64,000 bases of DNA from an uncultured bacterium (lineage in GTDB: Bacteria; Bacillota; Clostridia; Lachnospirales; Lachnospiraceae). Made by a program: the position numbers and the translations under genes. This document shows, piece after piece, positions 54,865 to 63,844 of the stretch. The stretch covers positions 1 to 64,000 of the forward strand of contig CANCXX010000009.1 of NCBI GenBank assembly GCA_947381965.1, written 5' to 3'. The notes below the pieces were generated by a model. It was given only the letters and a program-made list of their open reading frames with translations, was not told the DNA's origin and searched no databases. How positions within the stretch are numbered: the first letter of the stretch is position 1; each line of letters begins with the position of its first letter.

Positions 54865-56181
54865 TCAACAGTTCTGCAACAAATACTTTTCGTATCTGTT
54901 TCTATCTGCTTTGTGACATTTTGTGCAAAGCAACGTTCCCTTGTCTTTGTACTCCTGGCTGATAATATGGGAATGCTCCATAAAATAAGAAACAATATTT
55001 CCCTTTTCGTAGGGCACCAGAAATTCTGCCTGCACATAATCCGCATAGATCCGCTCCAATATAATTGAAGTAAGACATTTGACAGATTCCGTATCCCTGG
55101 CCGAAATATAAATCTTGTCATTTCCAATTACCTGGGGATAACTTTGGACGCCATCCATTTCCCCATTCTTTTTATCCACTTTGTTAAATACCGTAATAAC
55201 CGGAATCTCACTGGTATTAAGCTCTGACAGTGTGAGATTAGTTGTTTCCATATGTTCCCTGTAAAAAGGGTCCGAATAATCTACCACATGCAGAAGCAAA
55301 TCTGCATTTTCCACTTCCTCTAAGGTTGAATGGAACGCTTTTACCAGTCCGTGAGGCAGTTTATGGATAAATCCAACGGTGTCTGAAAGAAGGAAATCCT
55401 TATTGTTTCCTGTATTAATCCTGCGGACAGTGGTGTCCAATGTGGCAAACAGCATATCCTTTTCCAATACCTTTTTTTCTTCATCCTTTACATACGCATC
55501 TATCATGGCGTTCATGATAGTAGACTTTCCTGCATTGGTATAGCCAACCAAAGCCACCAGCGGAATTCCCGCTTCCATACGCCTTCTGCGCTGCACCTTT
55601 CTTTCCTTTGCAACTTCTAAAAGCTCCCCGGAAAGCTCTGTAATCCGGTGTTCAATTCTTCTTCTGTCCAGTTCCAGCTTTTTTTCTCCGGCGCCCCTGC
55701 TGCTCATGCTGCCGGTAGTACCGCCCTGTCTGGTCAATGCTTTGTGCATTCCCACCAGCCTGGGCAAAAGATATTTAAGTCTTGCAGACTCCACCTGCAG
55801 TTTTGCCTCTCTGGTTCTGGCACGGGTTTCAAAAATATCAAGTATCAATGTTGTTCTGTCCAGTATCGGCCTGTCCAGCTCTCTTTGTAAGTTACGGAGC
55901 TGGGACGGGGTAAGGGTATCGTCAAACAGCAGAATATCCGCCTCCAATGCCTCCACCGCTTCCTTTACCTCCTGCACTTTTCCTGCACCAATATATAATC
56001 CCTTATCAGCGCTCTCCAAACGCTGGGTAATTATGCCTACCGGCTCCATATAACAGGCTTTCGCCAGACTTGCCAGTTCTTCCATGGACTTTTCAAAATC
56101 CTCCCTGGCAGTTTTAGTATCAACTCCTATCAGCAGCGCACGTTCCGGACGCTCATTTTCTTCTTTGAATTTTTCTTCCAT
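54865..56181 (-). CDS. hflX: GTPase HflX
   Basis: A 438-residue ribosome-associated GTPase. The N-terminal HflX domain carries PVGIITQRLESADKGLYIGA with GKVQE and FDDTLTPSQLRNLQ; a linker helix holds KALTRQGGTTGSMSSRGAGE; the G domain shows GYTNAGKSTIMNAM (G1), LSDTVGFIHKLPHGLVKAF (G3 and switch II) and FNKVDK (G4). The C-terminal tail has Cys/His pairs (CTKCHKADRN) not found in all members. HflX splits stalled or stressed ribosomes. ATG 56181 has TTAGGAGG upstream. Confidence 0.96.
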   Translation of the reverse strand: MEEKFKEENERPERALLIGVDTKTAREDFEKSMEELASLAKACYMEPVGIITQRLESADKGLYIGAGKVQEVKEAVEALEADILLFDDTLTPSQLRNLQRELDRPILDRTTLILDIFETRARTREAKLQVESARLKYLLPRLVGMHKALTRQGGTTGSMSSRGAGEKKLELDRRRIEHRITELSGELLEVAKERKVQRRRRMEAGIPLVALVGYTNAGKSTIMNAMIDAYVKDEEKKVLEKDMLFATLDTTVRRINTGNNKDFLLSDTVGFIHKLPHGLVKAFHSTLEEVENADLLLHVVDYSDPFYREHMETTNLTLSELNTSEIPVITVFNKVDKKNGEMDGVQSYPQVIGNDKIYISARDTESVKCLTSIILERIYADYVQAEFLVPYEKGNIVSYFMEHSHIISQEYKDKGTLLCTKCHKADRNRYEKYLLQNC

Positions 56182-56258
56182 AATTCCTCCTAAACTATGT
56201 CCCGCTGCCGCCCTCATTCCTCCCTGTATTTATTAAAGTTTAAATATTTTCTTAAAAT

Positions 56259-57554
56259 CTATTCGTATAATTCATCTATTAACTCAAAATAATTCTCAAA
56301 GGTCTTTCGGCAGCAATACGGATTTTTAATCGTTATCTTGCCTGTCTTAAGTCCAATCAGAGTAAAAGCCATAGACATTCTGTGGTCTTCATAGGTTTCC
56401 ACTTCTGCCTCCTTTATTTCCCCTGGAAAAATCCTGATGCCGTCCTCCTCTTCCATACAGGAAATGCCCATACGTCCAAGTTCTGTTAAAATTGCATGTA
56501 TTCTGTCGGTTTCCTGATAGCGTATATGTCCTATATCCCGGATCAGAGTAGGTCCTTTTGCAAAAGGAGCAAGCGCAGCCATAGTCATGGTCTGGTCTGA
56601 AAAGTCTTTCATGGAAATATCCATTCCCGGATAATCCACTATTTCCTTTCCGGAAAGCTTTACCCCTGTTTTTCCATCGGTAAGTGTACATCCCATTTCC
56701 TTAAGGACTTCTAAAAATCTAATATCTCCCTGTAAAGAATCCATATGAACATTTTCAACCTCAACCTCCTTTTTTAACAGCGGCGCCATGGCATAAAAAT
56801 AGCCTGCCCCGGAAACATCCGGCTCTATCTGATATTCCTTCCGCCCAAATGTGCCGGTATAAGGAACCTGGCAGCTTTTGCCTTCCTGCCGCACCTCTAT
56901 GCCAAACTGTCTCATCATGGCAAGTGTCATTTTAATGTATGAACCTTCTGCCCTTTCTCCCTGCATCGTAACCCTTAGCCCGTCTTTCAGAAGCACCCCT
57001 GACATTAGAAGCGCACTTGCAAACTGGCTGCTAATACTGGTATCAATTTCCACTTCTTTTAAAGAAATTGCTTTTGACTGCATTCGGAAAGGAAAATACC
57101 CCTCTTCACCGTGAAAAACAAAATTAACGCCGGCTTTTTTTAATACATCCAATAGCGGCTTCATAGGCCGCCTGCACATTTGCGGAGAAGCAGTCATTTC
57201 ATATTCCCCTCCGGCTAAAGAGAGCATAACTGTCAGAAATCTGGCTGCAGTCCCGGCGCTTCTCACATCAAGGACCCCATGGTTATTGGGAATCCTTCCG
57301 CCCATTCCCTGAATTGTCACCTCTCCGGCCTCTTCGTCCACCAATACCTCAAAGCCCAACTTTGAAAGGCTGTCCAAAAAGGCTCTGGAATCGTCACTGA
57401 AAAGGACTCCATGCAGCACACAGCGTTCTTTAGACAGGGCGGCAAGCAATAATGCCCGGTTCGTAATACTTTTCGAACCCGGCACTTTTACTTTTATCCC
57501 ATTTCCGCCTTCAGAAATGCTCTTAATCTTTTTTACCTGATACGCTTTTTCCAT
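56259..57554 (-). CDS. aroA: 3-phosphoshikimate 1-carboxyvinyltransferase (EPSP synthase)
   Basis: 431 residues, typical length. Conserved blocks are VPGSKSITNRALLLAALSKE, LDVRSAGTAARFLTVMLSLA (PEP/phosphate site), SPQMCRRPMKPLLD, SSQFASALLMSG and ETDRIHAILTELG with EDHRMSMAFTLIG. It joins shikimate-3-phosphate and PEP in the aromatic amino acid pathway. The active-site AGTAARF spacing differs from the E. coli-like GNAGTAMR, a variant seen in some Firmicutes. The other shikimate genes are not in the window. GGAGA precedes the ATG. Confidence 0.96.
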   Translation of the reverse strand: MEKAYQVKKIKSISEGGNGIKVKVPGSKSITNRALLLAALSKERCVLHGVLFSDDSRAFLDSLSKLGFEVLVDEEAGEVTIQGMGGRIPNNHGVLDVRSAGTAARFLTVMLSLAGGEYEMTASPQMCRRPMKPLLDVLKKAGVNFVFHGEEGYFPFRMQSKAISLKEVEIDTSISSQFASALLMSGVLLKDGLRVTMQGERAEGSYIKMTLAMMRQFGIEVRQEGKSCQVPYTGTFGRKEYQIEPDVSGAGYFYAMAPLLKKEVEVENVHMDSLQGDIRFLEVLKEMGCTLTDGKTGVKLSGKEIVDYPGMDISMKDFSDQTMTMAALAPFAKGPTLIRDIGHIRYQETDRIHAILTELGRMGISCMEEEDGIRIFPGEIKEAEVETYEDHRMSMAFTLIGLKTGKITIKNPYCCRKTFENYFELIDELYE

Positions 57555-57711
57555 TTATATTCTCCGGCTGATTATAATAATTATTTCACGAAGATTCTTT
57601 TTCCTGCCATGCCCAAACTTTTGACACATATAGTATTATAAATTATCCGGACCATAAAAGCAATATGGAAACCAATCTGTACACGGAAATCAATTTCTCT
57701 TAAAATCAATT

Positions 57712-58413
57712 TTAAAAAACGGTTGTGGATTTTTGTCTATACAACATAGGAATAATATTCTCTGGCTCTTTTGCAAATACCACAGCCCCCGCTTCTTCCT
57801 GCTCCTTCCGTGTACGGAACCCCCAGGCCACTGTGATGCAATCCATCCCTGCATTTTGGGCTGTGGCAATATCCACTTCTGAATCCCCCACATATACCGC
57901 CTGTTCTTTGGAAATGCCTAAAAGCCGTAACGCTTCAAAAACGCTGTCAGGGCAGGGCTTTTTACGGATCCCCTCCCTTGCACCGATGGCAACGGAAAGG
58001 TACTCTTTAAAGTACTGTTCCCACAGTGCGTCCACCCCTTCCTGCAGTTTATTGGATACAATTGCCATGGGGAATCCCTGTTCTTTTAATTTTAAAAGCA
58101 ATTCTGCTATTCCCGGATAAAGTCCTGTTTTGTCATTACAGTGAACACAATAGTGTTCCTTAAAGTCAGCAAAAACTATCTCCTGTTCTTCCTGTGCTGT
58201 TCCTTCCGGTACTGCCAGCGCTATCAGTCTCTGCACTCCGTTTCCCACAAAATGCCTGATATCCTCCAAAGTACGTTTCGGCATTCCATTTTTTTCAAGG
58301 GCATAGTTCACGCTTTCTTTTAAATCCTCCAATGTATCCAAAAGGGTTCCGTCCAGATCAAAAACCACTCCCTTGTATTTTTTTTCGCAAAAATTCAAAC
58401 TATTATTATCCAT
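57712..58413 (-). CDS. HAD-superfamily phosphatase (phosphoglycolate phosphatase-like)
   Basis: A 233-residue HAD enzyme. Motif I is VVFDLDGTLLDTLEDL, motif II is AIVSNKL, and motifs III/IV are KKPCPDSV with VYVGDSEVDIATAQNAG. The alpha-helical cap between motifs I and II is the Gph type. Substrates of this group include phosphoglycolate and other small phosphates. ATG 58413 follows the MATE stop by two bases; a GTG one codon earlier overlaps that stop, so the two genes are tightly coupled. Confidence 0.88.
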   Translation of the reverse strand: MDNNSLNFCEKKYKGVVFDLDGTLLDTLEDLKESVNYALEKNGMPKRTLEDIRHFVGNGVQRLIALAVPEGTAQEEQEIVFADFKEHYCVHCNDKTGLYPGIAELLLKLKEQGFPMAIVSNKLQEGVDALWEQYFKEYLSVAIGAREGIRKKPCPDSVFEALRLLGISKEQAVYVGDSEVDIATAQNAGMDCITVAWGFRTRKEQEEAGAVVFAKEPENIIPMLYRQKSTTVF

Positions 58414-58415
58414 CA

Positions 58416-59786
58416 CTATCCATTTCCTTTCAAAGAATCCATCAGTTTTTTCCTAACTGCCAAAAAACAGACTCCATGGGCAAGAGCTGTCAGCGTCCAT
58501 GATACCGGATAAGATATATACAGGGTCCGCAAGGTTCTGTCCCACTGGAATATGGTATAAATCCACACCACCCTAAAAGCACATGCGCCAAGCAGGGACA
58601 CAATCATTGGCATTACCGCATATCCCAGCCCCCGGATGCTTCCCACCAGAACATCCATAATACCACACAGACAATAAAAGGTACATATGATTTCCATCCT
58701 TTTAAGTCCATAGGCAATCACCTCTTTGTCAGAAGAGTACAGCCCTAAAATCTGTTCTCCAAAAAGGACTGCCCCATTTCCCATCAAAAGACCGATTGCA
58801 GTTACAAATAAAAGGCATTCAATTAATATTTTATTAATTCTTTCATACTGTCTGCCTCCTAAATTCTGTCCTGTAAAGCTGACGGCCGTCTGATGAACAG
58901 AATTCATAGCTGTGTAGACAAACCCTTCCACATTGCTCCCAGCCGTGTTTCCAGCCATGGCAACCGAACCGAAAGAATTAACGGATGACTGGATCAGCAC
59001 ATTAGAGATAGAAAACAAGGACCCCTGTATCCCGGCAGGCAGTCCGATGGCAGCTATCCTTTTAAACTTGTCCCAGTTCATATGAATTTTGTTAAGACAC
59101 AGCCTGAAACAGCCTTCGCTTTGCAGAAGGCACCTTATAATCAAAACTGTGGATACACACTGGGAAAGCACTGTGGCTAAAGCCACCCCCGCCACTCCCA
59201 TATGAAAGCCAATCACAAACCAAAGGTTTAAGAGCACATTAATAACCCCGGCAATTATCAGATAAATCAATGGCCGTCTGGTATCCCCTATTGCACGCAA
59301 TATAGCGCTTCCAAAGTTAAAAAGAAGCATAGCCGGCATTCCCAGAAAATAGATTCTCATATAAAGTACAGAATGTCCAATTACATTTTCCGGCGTATCC
59401 ATCAAATGTAGCAGCGGCCTTGCAGCAATTATACCTACAACTGCAAGTATAAGACCTCCCGCTACACTTACAAGTACTGACGTATGCACTGTCTGGCTGA
59501 CTTCTTCCTCCTGTTTTGCCCCATAGTATCTGGCAATCAGTACATTAGCGCCTACTGACAGCCCAATAAACAAATTTACCAGCAAATTGGTCAGCGCACC
59601 AGTAGAGCCCACCGCCGCCAGCGCTTCATTTCCGGCAAACCTGCCCACCACTACTACATCTGCTGCGTTAAATAAGAGCTGCAGAATCCCTGAAAGCATC
59701 AGAGGCAGGGTAAAAAGCAATATTTTACCAAATAAAGGGCCATTACACATATCAATTTCATATGACTTTTGTACTTTTTTTTCCAT
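58416..59786 (-). CDS. MATE-family multidrug/sodium antiporter
   Basis: A 456-residue, 12-helix exporter. The internal twofold repeat is visible: PLFGKILLFTLPLMLSGILQ leads the first half and GLPAGIQGSLFSISNVLIQS the second. ADVVVVGRFAGNEALAAVGS and AMAGNTAGSNVEGFVYTAMN are standard MATE phrases. It exports cationic drugs or metabolites with sodium or proton entry; the substrate is unknown. It is divergent from the amidase gene and coupled to the downstream HAD phosphatase gene. GGAGG-like GAGGAAACGG precedes the ATG. Confidence 0.93.
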   Translation of the reverse strand: MEKKVQKSYEIDMCNGPLFGKILLFTLPLMLSGILQLLFNAADVVVVGRFAGNEALAAVGSTGALTNLLVNLFIGLSVGANVLIARYYGAKQEEEVSQTVHTSVLVSVAGGLILAVVGIIAARPLLHLMDTPENVIGHSVLYMRIYFLGMPAMLLFNFGSAILRAIGDTRRPLIYLIIAGVINVLLNLWFVIGFHMGVAGVALATVLSQCVSTVLIIRCLLQSEGCFRLCLNKIHMNWDKFKRIAAIGLPAGIQGSLFSISNVLIQSSVNSFGSVAMAGNTAGSNVEGFVYTAMNSVHQTAVSFTGQNLGGRQYERINKILIECLLFVTAIGLLMGNGAVLFGEQILGLYSSDKEVIAYGLKRMEIICTFYCLCGIMDVLVGSIRGLGYAVMPMIVSLLGACAFRVVWIYTIFQWDRTLRTLYISYPVSWTLTALAHGVCFLAVRKKLMDSLKGNG

Positions 59787-59857
59787 TTCCGTTTCCTCCG
59801 TGAACCTTTTCCTTCCTTTTCCATATATTAATATAAGATTTTTTTCCAGAGACTATT

Positions 59858-60382
59858 ATGGCTACTATTATTTTAGATGCCGGACATGGAGGCAGTGATT
59901 TCGGCGCCACCTCCATGGGCCGTATGGAAAAGGACGACAATTTACGGCTTGCACTGGCAATTGGCAAGGTTCTCCAAAATGCAGGCGTCAACGTCCTTTA
60001 CACCCGCACCGAAGATATCTACGAAACCCCTGCCGATAAAGCCGCAAAAGCAAACAGCCTTCCTGCCGATTATCTCATTTCCCTGCACCGTAATTCCAGT
60101 GTTTATCCCAATCAGTACATGGGGGTAGAATCCCTGGTCTACAACCGCAGCAGCGCCGCAGGGAATATGGCGGAAAACATTAACAGGCAACTGACTGACA
60201 TTGGATTTGTCAATCTGGGGGTTAATGAACGCACCAACTTAGCCATCCTGCGCCAGACCAATATGCCTGCTGTGTTGGTTGAAGTTGGTTTTATAAACAC
60301 AGACAAAGATAACCGGATTTTTGACTCCCGCTTTCAGGAAACCGCACAGGCAATTGCTGACGGCATTCTCATGTCCCTGTAA
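59858..60382 (+). CDS. N-acetylmuramoyl-L-alanine amidase (Amidase_3) without signal peptide
   Basis: A 174-residue amidase_3 domain and nothing else. Zinc ligands are His in ILDAGHGGSDFGA, Glu near RMEKDDNLRLAL and His in LISLHRNSS; the catalytic Glu is in PAVLVEVGFINTDKDN. The enzyme cleaves the bond between muramic acid and L-Ala in peptidoglycan. It has no signal peptide and no cell-wall-binding repeats, so either it is exported in another way, acts on recycled muropeptides inside the cell, or derives from a phage endolysin. The ribosome site is weak (CAGAGA). No phage genes are near. Confidence 0.88.
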   Translation: MATIILDAGHGGSDFGATSMGRMEKDDNLRLALAIGKVLQNAGVNVLYTRTEDIYETPADKAAKANSLPADYLISLHRNSSVYPNQYMGVESLVYNRSSAAGNMAENINRQLTDIGFVNLGVNERTNLAILRQTNMPAVLVEVGFINTDKDNRIFDSRFQETAQAIADGILMSL

Positions 60383-60408
60383 TATTTCCGTGTTCCTATA
60401 CACATTTT

Positions 60409-60452
60409 AAAACCTGCTGTATCCCCGCCTTTTGGCAGGAATACAACAGGCC
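60409..60452. terminator. Terminator between convergent amidase and TPR genes
   Basis: AACCTGCTGTATCCC pairs imperfectly with GGAATACAACAGG around an inner GCC/GGC stem, followed by CCCCTTTTAT on the plus strand. Confidence 0.65.
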
Positions 60453-60456
60453 CCTT

Positions 60457-62790
60457 TTATAATTTTTCTTCCAAATCCTCCAGGGAAGCATATCCATAAA
60501 GAAATGCCGTGTTCGCCATAATCATTTTTGCCAGATTTTTGTTTTCCGTTAAAAGCTGTGCAATAAATCTCCCATATAAATCCAGGGTTTCATCAGAATA
60601 AGTGGACAGCTCTCCCCTTAAATAAGTCTCATAGGAGGTATTATAAGGAGTATCTTCCGCCGTATGGATGCTGCGCGCATTGCCTGCCGCCTTAGGATAT
60701 TCTTTCGCAAATTCCTCCATCCATGCCACCTGTATCTTAACAATTTCCTCTATAATTTCCTTTTTCATCTCCGGTATTTCCGGGAAGGTATCTTTAATCC
60801 CAGCGTACCGCAAGGGTGCAGTGCTCTCCATCATCCGTCCATATTTTTCGGTAATAAGATTCCATCCCCGGTCATTTGCTTTATGGAAATCGCTGATATA
60901 GCTCTTTAGCATTTCTTCCGTCCAGGCATAATACTGGCTTTTGCGCATAATGGAAAAGGTATTCCAGTCATCCTGGCAATCCGCCCGTCCGCCTTCATTT
61001 TCCACCTTGTCAAAGGCTTCCCACTCTAATGAAACCAATTCATTTACCAAAGCAGCCTTAAAGGAATCATCCTTCTTTTCCTTTTCAGGAATGCTCCGAA
61101 GAATATTGTCCGTATGGTTATCCAGATAATTGTCCTCGCCGCTGGTCAGTCCCTGCTTTTTCATCTCGGCAATTATCAAAGATACAATAATTTCTATGGT
61201 CTGAGGTATCCGCTCATTCCCTATGGACAGTTCCACCAGGGCATTTAAAATTTCTTTAATTTCCGGCAGCACACGCAGACTGCCCATGCCTTTGTGCATC
61301 CATTTATAAAAAGGAGCATAGGTACGGTTTAACAAATAAACCATTGCCATCGTGTGTTTCATAAATTCTGAAAGCGCTATGGAAGCCGTAACTTTTTCTC
61401 CCCGTCCAAACATCCGGGAGTAATTGTATTGGCCGGACTGGGCCATAAGCGCCGCTTCCCTGGCAATCTTTTTAATTCTCACCTCTTCCGGATAATAAGC
61501 TAAAATTCCTCTTCTTATTCTGGTAAATTCTCCCAATTCATCTTTAAAAACCTTACCGTTAACAGCCGTTGCCAGCCGGTAATCGTCCAAAAACAGCCAC
61601 TGGTTCCGGGTAGTCGGCACATCTCTAAGACCAATCAGTCCCTCATAAAAATCACCAATCCTAAATACCCCTACCCTTTTTTGCGCTTTCAACGTGGTAA
61701 AACGGGTAATTCCCATATAAGTGGAAGGAAGGCTGTCATATGCCCTTTGCAGCTCTTCCCCGATTTCATCATACACTGTGTCTGTAAGCCACAGACAAAA
61801 TCCCGGTCCAAAATCATGATCCCTTGATACCTGATCGTCATAACCAAAGCACTCGGATCCCTCTCCCACAAGTCCCGCCGCAATTGCATTTTCATACTCC
61901 GGGAACTTCTGGTGTATCATGGGCTTTCCATATTCTTCATAAAAAGCCTGGCATAATTCCATTCCGCTTCCAAACTGTCTGTTCTTTACAGGAAGCTCCT
62001 TCATTTTTGCCGTCACCGCATTTAAGTTCTGGAGCGTAATCTCATAAGCCTTACTCTTTCCCACATTCCGTTCAATTTCCATAAGGGCCATCTTATAAAA
62101 ACGGGCGGATTCCTCCAGATTACCTGCCATATATTGGGCTTCTCCCATGGCAGAGAGGGCGCCGCTGTAATGATAGTCCTTGTCCTCGTCCATCTCAAAA
62201 ATTGAAAACGCCTTTTTCAGATTGTCAATTGCCTCCTGATATTGTCCCAGCTTTAACTGGGAAGCCGCCAGATTGGTATAGGTCACTGCCATTTCAATTC
62301 TTGCCTCCCCATATAAAGCAACAATGGAAAGGGCTCGCTTTAGGCAGTCACAGGCGCTTTCATAATCTCCCATCTCCTGGAACAAAAGGCTCATATTGTT
62401 ATAAAGACTGGCATACCTGAAATCTTCCGGCGCCAGTTTCTGCTCATAAACCCCTTTTACCTCCTGATAATAAATCATGGATTCCCGCAAAAGCCCCGCC
62501 GCTCTGCAGGCGTTTGCAACATTCAGCAGCGTGGTCGCATATGCCACAGAACCCTTTAGCCCCGCCTCGTCCATTAAGAGCAACACCTGCCTGCAGCTGG
62601 CAATGGACTTATCAAATTCGCCCGTTTCCCTGTAATGACCGATAATTTCATTGAGAAGCGTAATCATTGAACTGATGTCCCCTTCCATCTGCGCTTCCTC
62701 AATGCTCCGCAGCAGAAAATCTTCCACCAAATCCACTTTATGCTGTGCAAACAAATTATCCAGCTGTTCCAGCACCTGATCAATCCTCAT
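60457..62790 (-). CDS. TPR - DUF4037 nucleotidyltransferase-like - DUF4125 fusion protein
   Basis: A 777-residue three-part protein. Residues about 1-270 are tetratricopeptide repeats (for example YASLYNNMSLLFQEMGDYES, AVTYTNLAASQLKLGQYQEA). Residues about 285-540 match DUF4037, which carries a nucleotidyltransferase-like signature: GEGSECFGYDDQVSRDHDFG, with the D-x-D needed for metal binding. Residues about 560-777 match DUF4125, with GGRADCQDDWNTFSIMRKSQ, a MMESTAPLRYAG phrase and a TSYETYLRGELSTYSDETL phrase. There is no membrane segment. The TPR part probably binds a partner protein; substrate and product are unknown. ATG 62790 follows GGGAGG; the frame opens at 62826. The next gene upstream is patatin-like. 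Confidence 0.8.
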   Translation of the reverse strand: MRIDQVLEQLDNLFAQHKVDLVEDFLLRSIEEAQMEGDISSMITLLNEIIGHYRETGEFDKSIASCRQVLLLMDEAGLKGSVAYATTLLNVANACRAAGLLRESMIYYQEVKGVYEQKLAPEDFRYASLYNNMSLLFQEMGDYESACDCLKRALSIVALYGEARIEMAVTYTNLAASQLKLGQYQEAIDNLKKAFSIFEMDEDKDYHYSGALSAMGEAQYMAGNLEESARFYKMALMEIERNVGKSKAYEITLQNLNAVTAKMKELPVKNRQFGSGMELCQAFYEEYGKPMIHQKFPEYENAIAAGLVGEGSECFGYDDQVSRDHDFGPGFCLWLTDTVYDEIGEELQRAYDSLPSTYMGITRFTTLKAQKRVGVFRIGDFYEGLIGLRDVPTTRNQWLFLDDYRLATAVNGKVFKDELGEFTRIRRGILAYYPEEVRIKKIAREAALMAQSGQYNYSRMFGRGEKVTASIALSEFMKHTMAMVYLLNRTYAPFYKWMHKGMGSLRVLPEIKEILNALVELSIGNERIPQTIEIIVSLIIAEMKKQGLTSGEDNYLDNHTDNILRSIPEKEKKDDSFKAALVNELVSLEWEAFDKVENEGGRADCQDDWNTFSIMRKSQYYAWTEEMLKSYISDFHKANDRGWNLITEKYGRMMESTAPLRYAGIKDTFPEIPEMKKEIIEEIVKIQVAWMEEFAKEYPKAAGNARSIHTAEDTPYNTSYETYLRGELSTYSDETLDLYGRFIAQLLTENKNLAKMIMANTAFLYGYASLEDLEEKL

Positions 62791-62898
62791 ACATTCCTGC
62801 CTCCCTTTTATTAAGTCTATCCTCAAATTTCTATTTACAAAAGTTGATTGATGTCAAATATTATTGCCATTCTTAAGTCATATGACACCATCACCTGC

Positions 62899-62990
62899 CT
62901 AGAGCGTGTTTGAAAAATCATTTCCAACATCTGCACGCGGAAAACCGCGTCCCCACATTTGCTGGGAAGCATTTTTCAAACACATTCTAG
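62899..62990. repeat. 92-bp cruciform repeat with GAGCGTGTTTGAAAAAT arms
   Basis: CTAGAGCGTGTTTGAAAAAT at the left pairs with ATTTTTCAAACACATTCTAG at the right (18 of 20). The centre holds a second perfect stem CGCGG-AAAA-CCGCG. A short relative lies at 35616-35650 and part of the right arm recurs near 2372. The repeat overlaps the stop codon of the patatin-like gene at 62987, so it may act as its terminator. Confidence 0.7.
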
Positions 62991-63844
62991 GAACTGTTCA
63001 TCAGAAAATCCCATATTTCTTTTTCCCGTCCCATCGCCTCTTCATATCCATGCCGGTAATAATCCATAAGAACATCCACATTTGACTCATTATTGCTTAT
63101 GGCAAGCCGGGAGGGACGCAAAACCAATGCCTTTCCCTGTTTTTCCATCTCTTCAATTTCCATCAGACATTCATTGTACTTTCGGGCCCGTCCTGCTACT
63201 GTCCGCACAAATGCAGGATACCTGCGATAAAGAGTCCTTATCATCAGCATATAAAAATGCCTGTACTTTTTCCTGTAATCCGACTTTCGGGTAAGAATCA
63301 CCAGTATTTTCTCCCACCCCTCTTCCAGCGCCTTGGCAACCGGAAGCGCATCCGCCATTCCTCCATCCAGCATGGGAATATTGTCAATTCTGCTGATCCG
63401 TGAAATAAAAGGCAGGGAATTGGCCGCCCGACAGATTTTCCAGAACTGATCTTCTGTATCAAAGTTCTCATGAAAGATGCTTTTTCCTGTCCTACAGTCC
63501 GTTGTATTTATAATAAACTTTTTTGCAGAGCTTGTAAACGCATCAAAATCAAAGGGTACCAGCTTTTTGGGTACCACGTCAAATAAAAAATCCATGTCAA
63601 AAAAGGTTCCCTTCTTAAAAAAGGTAGCCGGTCCCATAAATTTTTCTTTTTCCAGTGGTTTAATCACCGCCTCCACTGCCCTGCCCTTTTGCCCCGATAC
63701 ATAGTTCATTCCCGCATAAGCGCCCGCAGAGACGGCCAAAACATTAGGCACTTCAATGCCCTTTTCCATAAAATAATCCAACACGCCAGCAGCAAAAACA
63801 CTGCGCATTGCCCCGCCTTCAATCATTATTCCTGCCTGTTTCAT
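62987..63844 (-). CDS. Patatin-like phospholipase (YjjU/RssA type)
   Basis: A 285-residue patatin-family protein. The oxyanion loop is EGGAMRSVFAAG, the nucleophile Ser39 sits in AVSAGAYAGMN (first Gly of GxSxG replaced by Ala, as in many YjjU-type proteins), and the catalytic Asp is in DGGMADALPV. There are no membrane helices. The C-terminal 60 residues with RPSRLAISNNES and YRHGYEEAM fit the DUF6363 tail of that group. Predicted activity is acyl-ester hydrolysis of lipids. It is upstream of, and on the same strand as, the TPR-nucleotidyltransferase gene, separated by about 195 bp with a cruciform repeat, so co-transcription is uncertain. Confidence 0.88.
   Translation of the reverse strand: MKQAGIMIEGGAMRSVFAAGVLDYFMEKGIEVPNVLAVSAGAYAGMNYVSGQKGRAVEAVIKPLEKEKFMGPATFFKKGTFFDMDFLFDVVPKKLVPFDFDAFTSSAKKFIINTTDCRTGKSIFHENFDTEDQFWKICRAANSLPFISRISRIDNIPMLDGGMADALPVAKALEEGWEKILVILTRKSDYRKKYRHFYMLMIRTLYRRYPAFVRTVAGRARKYNECLMEIEEMEKQGKALVLRPSRLAISNNESNVDVLMDYYRHGYEEAMGREKEIWDFLMNSS

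Noticed and set aside
60457-63844. CBASS anti-phage system
   Set aside because: The pair has a nucleotidyltransferase-like domain and a patatin, but the motifs are DUF4037 and YjjU-type, with a gap and a repeat between the genes; kept only as a low-certainty comparison.
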